From the NCBI RefSeq assembly GCF_014649795.1, contig NZ_BMTS01000018.1, positions 109,307-173,306 on the forward strand: a stretch of 64,000 nt of DNA, written 5' to 3'. Every line of letters begins with the position of its first letter. Positions within the stretch are counted from its first letter, which is position 1. The notes beneath the pieces were generated by a model that did no database searches, was not told where the DNA came from, and was given only the letters and a program-made list of their open reading frames with translations. Positions 61,053-64,000 of the stretch are shown here, piece after piece. This DNA is from Streptomyces melanogenes (lineage in GTDB: Bacteria > Actinomycetota > Actinomycetes > Streptomycetales > Streptomycetaceae). Both the position numbers and the translations under genes were made by a program.

Positions 61053-61937
61053 ATGTCCGACTTGACGGTGGACCAGGACGTACGACTGAGCCGCCCGTCC
61101 GGAATCCGCTCGATATGGCTGGGTGACACGAAGGTGTCGTACGTTCCGGACGGCGATGTACGCCTGCGGCCGCTGCACCTGCTCAAGGACAGCACCGACG
61201 AGGTGTGGGCCGCGCACCCGGAGTACCTGGACGCCACGGGCCACCTGGTGGGGAGCGTCGGCGCCCTGCTGGTGGAGCACGGCGACCGCGCGCTGCTGAT
61301 CGACACGGGCTTCGGCCCGCAGACCCACCAGGAGCCGGAAGGCCCCCTCGGCACGATCCAGGGCGGCGCACTCGTCAGCAGTCTGGCCGAACTCGGCCGC
61401 GGCCCCGAGGACATCGAAGCGGTGGCCTTCACCCACCTCCACCCCGACCACATCGGCTGGGCCTGCCACCCCGCCCCCGGCGGTGACCAGCCCGTATTCA
61501 CCCGCGCCGACTACCTGATCTCCGAGCCGGAGTGGGACCGGCGCGACCTCCTGGAGGCCCAGGGCATGACCAAGCAGGTCGCGGCCCTCGGAGCTCGGGT
61601 ACGGATGATCACGGACGGGCAGGAGATCTTTCCCGGTGTACGGGTACGGATCACCCCCGGCCACACCGTCGGGCACGCCGAGTACGTCATCACCGGGGGC
61701 GGACGGCGTCTGATCGCCTTCGGCGACGCCGTGCACTCGCCGATCCAGATCGACCACCCGGACTGGTCCTCGGGCTTCGACCACGACCTCGCCCGAACCG
61801 CCGACCACCGCCACCACCTCGTCGCGGAACTGGCGGAGCCCGGCACGATCGGCTTCGGCGTCCACTTCGCCGACGTGGTGTTCGGCCACGTCCAGCAGGA
61901 CGGAGACGGCCCGGCCTGGCGACCCGTGGACGCCTGA
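61053..61937 (+). CDS. Metallo-beta-lactamase-fold hydrolase
   Basis: The 294-aa protein has the metal motif HxHxDH in AFTHLHPDHIGWACH, further ligands in ITPGHTVGHAEYVI and FGDAVHSPIQ, and the opening strand GALLVEHGDRALLIDTGFG. ATG 61053 has AGGGGAG 6 nt upstream; an in-frame ATG at 61029 lacks one. The family includes lactonases and thioester or phosphotriester hydrolases. Control by the divergent MarR suggests a detoxifying role. Confidence 0.9.
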   Translation: MSDLTVDQDVRLSRPSGIRSIWLGDTKVSYVPDGDVRLRPLHLLKDSTDEVWAAHPEYLDATGHLVGSVGALLVEHGDRALLIDTGFGPQTHQEPEGPLGTIQGGALVSSLAELGRGPEDIEAVAFTHLHPDHIGWACHPAPGGDQPVFTRADYLISEPEWDRRDLLEAQGMTKQVAALGARVRMITDGQEIFPGVRVRITPGHTVGHAEYVITGGGRRLIAFGDAVHSPIQIDHPDWSSGFDHDLARTADHRHHLVAELAEPGTIGFGVHFADVVFGHVQQDGDGPAWRPVDA

Positions 61938-62071
61938 TCCCATCCGGTGGGGTGCGTCAGTCCGCCGTTGAGAGCACCACGCTGCCGCCGAGCCGGGGCG
62001 GCTGCCCGGCCGTGGGCGGGGGGTGCGATTGGGGGACCTCGCACTGCTGCGGTGCAGCAGGGAGGCGAGGT

Positions 62072-62413
62072 CTACCTCAGCTGGATGCAGTAGTTGCCGA
62101 CGTAGGTGTTTCCTTCTTCCACCCGCAGCTCATTGGCGAGGTTGGTGGCGGGGCTGACGAAGAAGTACACCGGCGGGTCGTTCAGGCACCGCCAGGTTTC
62201 GACGGCGTAGCGGTCGAGCAAGGTGACCGTGGTGGCCTGGTCGGAAGGCAGTTGACGGTTGCAGTGGATGCCGACCGTCGTGAACGAACCACCTCGGCCG
62301 ATCAGGCAGGTCACGTGCGGCGACGCGTTCGCGGGGGCCGCAGCGCTGAGGGTGAGACCTGCCACGCACAGGGTGGCAATACCGAGGGAACCTAATAGGC
62401 GGGCTGCCTTCAT
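62072..62413 (-). CDS. Small secreted protein with four cysteines
   Basis: The 113-aa protein has a signal peptide (ARLLGSLGIATLCVAGLTLS, cut near ANA-SP). The mature domain of about 83 aa has four Cys (HVTCLIGRG, GIHCNRQ, ETWRCLND, NYCIQLR), probably two disulfides. AAGGAGGAGGG before ATG 62413 is a very strong RBS, so high expression is expected. The family is not recognised; the small disulfide-bonded shape suits an inhibitor or surface protein. Confidence 0.75.
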   Translation of the reverse strand: MKAARLLGSLGIATLCVAGLTLSAAAPANASPHVTCLIGRGGSFTTVGIHCNRQLPSDQATTVTLLDRYAVETWRCLNDPPVYFFVSPATNLANELRVEEGNTYVGNYCIQLR

Positions 62414-62905
62414 GGCGTACCCTCCTCCTTCTTCTCTACTTGTGGGTTGGAGGCACGATGGCCTATCGCGCACTCTGTCAGGCGGTACTCCACAACCGCC
62501 AGCGGAACTTGCTCCTCGGGTGACGTATCGGCCAGCAGATCTTGGCGGAGATGGATTCCCGGGGCGCGCCGTGACCGTAGAGCACGGAAATGGTTGAAAT
62601 CCGCGCCGCACCCTGGCGGTCACCACATCGGCCAATGCCGGGACCTTCCCAACCCCTCCAGTTGACGAATGCCGCGATCGTATTGCAGACGAGTCCGTCG
62701 TGGCGCCTCGGAAAGGCGCCGGAAACCGGCGTACTGGCGTCCGGGTGACCTGTCGAACAACTTCGCCTGTCCGCACGGCTCTCGTGGCAAGGCTGTGGTA
62801 GCTACCCGCCGGGCACTTTTCCACGGCCCGTGCGGCCGCCCCGGATTGGCTGCCGTACTCCCAGGCCGCGACAGGCGACCACGTCAACCGGAGGTCATCA
62901 TCGGC
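62414..62905. other. Intergenic stretch without a recognisable gene
   Basis: The 492 bp lie between divergent secreted-protein genes. I see no convincing coding frame. Small inverted repeats occur: GGCGCC-7 nt-GGCGCC at 62702-62720, followed at once by a GCCGG-AAA-CCGGC hairpin. The promoters of both flanking genes must lie here. Confidence 0.5.
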
Positions 62906-64000
62906 ATGTCACACACCAGCAGGCGCCTCGGCATGGCCGGCGCCGTACTGACAGCGGTGGCCATCGCCGCCTCGCCCGCCGGCGCGGGCTCGGCCGTGGC
63001 GGGAACGGAGTGCTTCGACCGGGCGAGAGAGCCGTACACCTCGCAGGTCGACAGCCATCTGCACTTCCGCCCGTTCGGCGGGCCCGCGAGCGGGTTCGAG
63101 GAACTCACCGGGTACCTCAACAAGAGCGGTGTCCGGCACGCGAGCATGTACGGCATCGGGCAGATGCTGCCCGTGAACTCCCCCTGCACCTATTACCTGA
63201 ACTGCCCCGGCACTCCGGTCGTGCCGAGCATGAAGAACGACTTCGCCAACGCCGAGAACTATCTGGCGGCGAAGCCCAAGGATCCCGAACTCGCCGTATC
63301 CATGACCTTTATGGACCTGAACCACCCCGAGACGATCCCGCCCGGCATCACCCTGTACGACAAGGAATTCCCGGGCGTGTTCCGCTGGGCGGGCGAGGTG
63401 AACCTCGTCAAGCAGGCGCTGTTCCCCAACCACCACACGGCCGCGACGAGCGAGAACATCAAGAACTGGGCGCCGTTCATGAAGGTGCTGCGGGACCGCG
63501 GAATCCCCATCACTATCCACTCGGACCTCGGGAACAATGCGGAGCAGACGAAGTATCTCCCGCTGATGGAACAGACCCTTCGCCTGTATCCGGCGAACAA
63601 GATCGTGTGGGCACACATGGGGCTTTCCAAGGAGTTCACCACCATGGATCCCGACCGGCACATCAAGATCATGAAGAGACTGCTGGACAAGCATCCGAAT
63701 CTCACATTGGACCTCAGCTGGCGGGTCCTCGAAGACAACTACTTCAGCAAGCGGGGCGTACGGGAGAAGTACGCCGCGTTCTTCGACCGGTATCCCACCA
63801 GGGCCATTCCCGGCACCGACTTCGTCGCCTCCCGCGACAAGGACTACAACACCTACGCGCAGGAACTCGAAGTCACCAGCCGCATCAACAAGGCATTGAG
63901 CCTTTTCCAACCTGACGATGCTGGCCGCGTGTTGGACGGATCTGCGGAACGACGAAGCTCCTGGCAGACGGGTTCTCGACCAAGATCGCCCGCAGCCACC
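62906..64000 (+). CDS. Secreted amidohydrolase-type metal-dependent hydrolase, open at the right edge
   Basis: ATG 62906 with GGAGG upstream starts a signal peptide (LGMAGAVLTAVAIAASPAG). The TIM-barrel metal sites are visible: HxH in YTSQVDSHLHFRPFGG, His in IPITIHSDLGNN, His in IVWAHMGLSKEF and Asp in RAIPGTDFVAS. This is the amidohydrolase-2 pattern. After INKALS (about 63900) the translation becomes Arg/Ser-rich and unlike a barrel end, although no stop occurs before 64000. The gene may be truncated or frameshifted there. Confidence 0.8.
   Translation, partial: MSHTSRRLGMAGAVLTAVAIAASPAGAGSAVAGTECFDRAREPYTSQVDSHLHFRPFGGPASGFEELTGYLNKSGVRHASMYGIGQMLPVNSPCTYYLNCPGTPVVPSMKNDFANAENYLAAKPKDPELAVSMTFMDLNHPETIPPGITLYDKEFPGVFRWAGEVNLVKQALFPNHHTAATSENIKNWAPFMKVLRDRGIPITIHSDLGNNAEQTKYLPLMEQTLRLYPANKIVWAHMGLSKEFTTMDPDRHIKIMKRLLDKHPNLTLDLSWRVLEDNYFSKRGVREKYAAFFDRYPTRAIPGTDFVASRDKDYNTYAQELEVTSRINKALSLFQPDDAGRVLDGSAERRSSWQTGSRPRSPAAT

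Overview
The window looks like chromosomal DNA of a Streptomyces (or a close actinomycete). GC content is very high and third codon positions are almost all G or C. GTG starts are common. The gene families are typical of the genus: an AfsK-like Ser/Thr kinase with PQQ repeats, a LAL regulator, the Streptomyces-type contractile injection system, YbjQ tandem proteins and TerD. I found no tRNA, rRNA, CRISPR array, integrase or transposase.

Left part (1-12.3 kb). A cut-off quinone oxidoreductase and a small tyrosine-phosphatase-like protein are followed by a three-gene YbjQ operon that ends in a strong hairpin. Next comes a macrolide-type glycosyltransferase convergent with a minus-strand biosynthetic operon. 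That operon is a tandem repeat of one module: KASIII, then acyl carrier protein, then alpha/beta hydrolase, twice in the same order. Two genes in it are damaged. KASIII-1 carries a 76-bp tandem duplication that shifts its frame and opens it into the ACP frame. Hydrolase B has an internal deletion that removes its nucleophile region. An ASCH-domain protein and the AfsK-like kinase follow.

Middle part (12.5-28.1 kb). This is mostly single housekeeping or stress genes: methyltransferase, MarR/MFS pair, hemerythrin, LigD-type phosphoesterase, PAP2 membrane phosphatase, hexapeptide acetyltransferase, beta-lactamase-fold hydrolase, glyoxalase, DHFR-like reductase, epoxide hydrolase and GNAT. Several small genes between 22.7 and 25.7 kb carry frame lesions.

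Core region (28.1-49.9 kb). This is a complete-looking Streptomyces-type contractile injection system (CIS). A tightly overlapped minus-strand operon runs from sheath (41643) through tube 1, a chaperone-like protein, a 52-aa protein, a 1070-aa Pro/Ala/Thr-rich protein with about 13 (I/V)QR motifs, tube 2, LysM adaptor, VgrG-like spike, gp25, baseplate J and tail-I proteins. It ends with a zinc-ribbon/TM/glycan-binding-like protein that resembles the membrane adaptor CisA. A divergent, apparently leaderless gene encodes a TM protein with a ricin-type lectin domain. The AAA+ ATPase and the DUF4255 cap protein sit beyond it, next to two divergent LuxR-family regulators, one of them a LAL.

Right part (50-64 kb). 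A second PAP2 paralogue, a secreted I36 inhibitor-like protein, an AlkZ/YcaQ-type winged-helix protein and DUF1992 are followed by a small secreted protein with a Cys-rich partner. Then come a lipoprotein divergent from an OmpR-type two-component system with phased repeats between them, TerD, SMP-30, Lrp/AsnC, a MarR/metallo-hydrolase divergent pair, a small secreted protein, and a secreted amidohydrolase that runs off the right edge.
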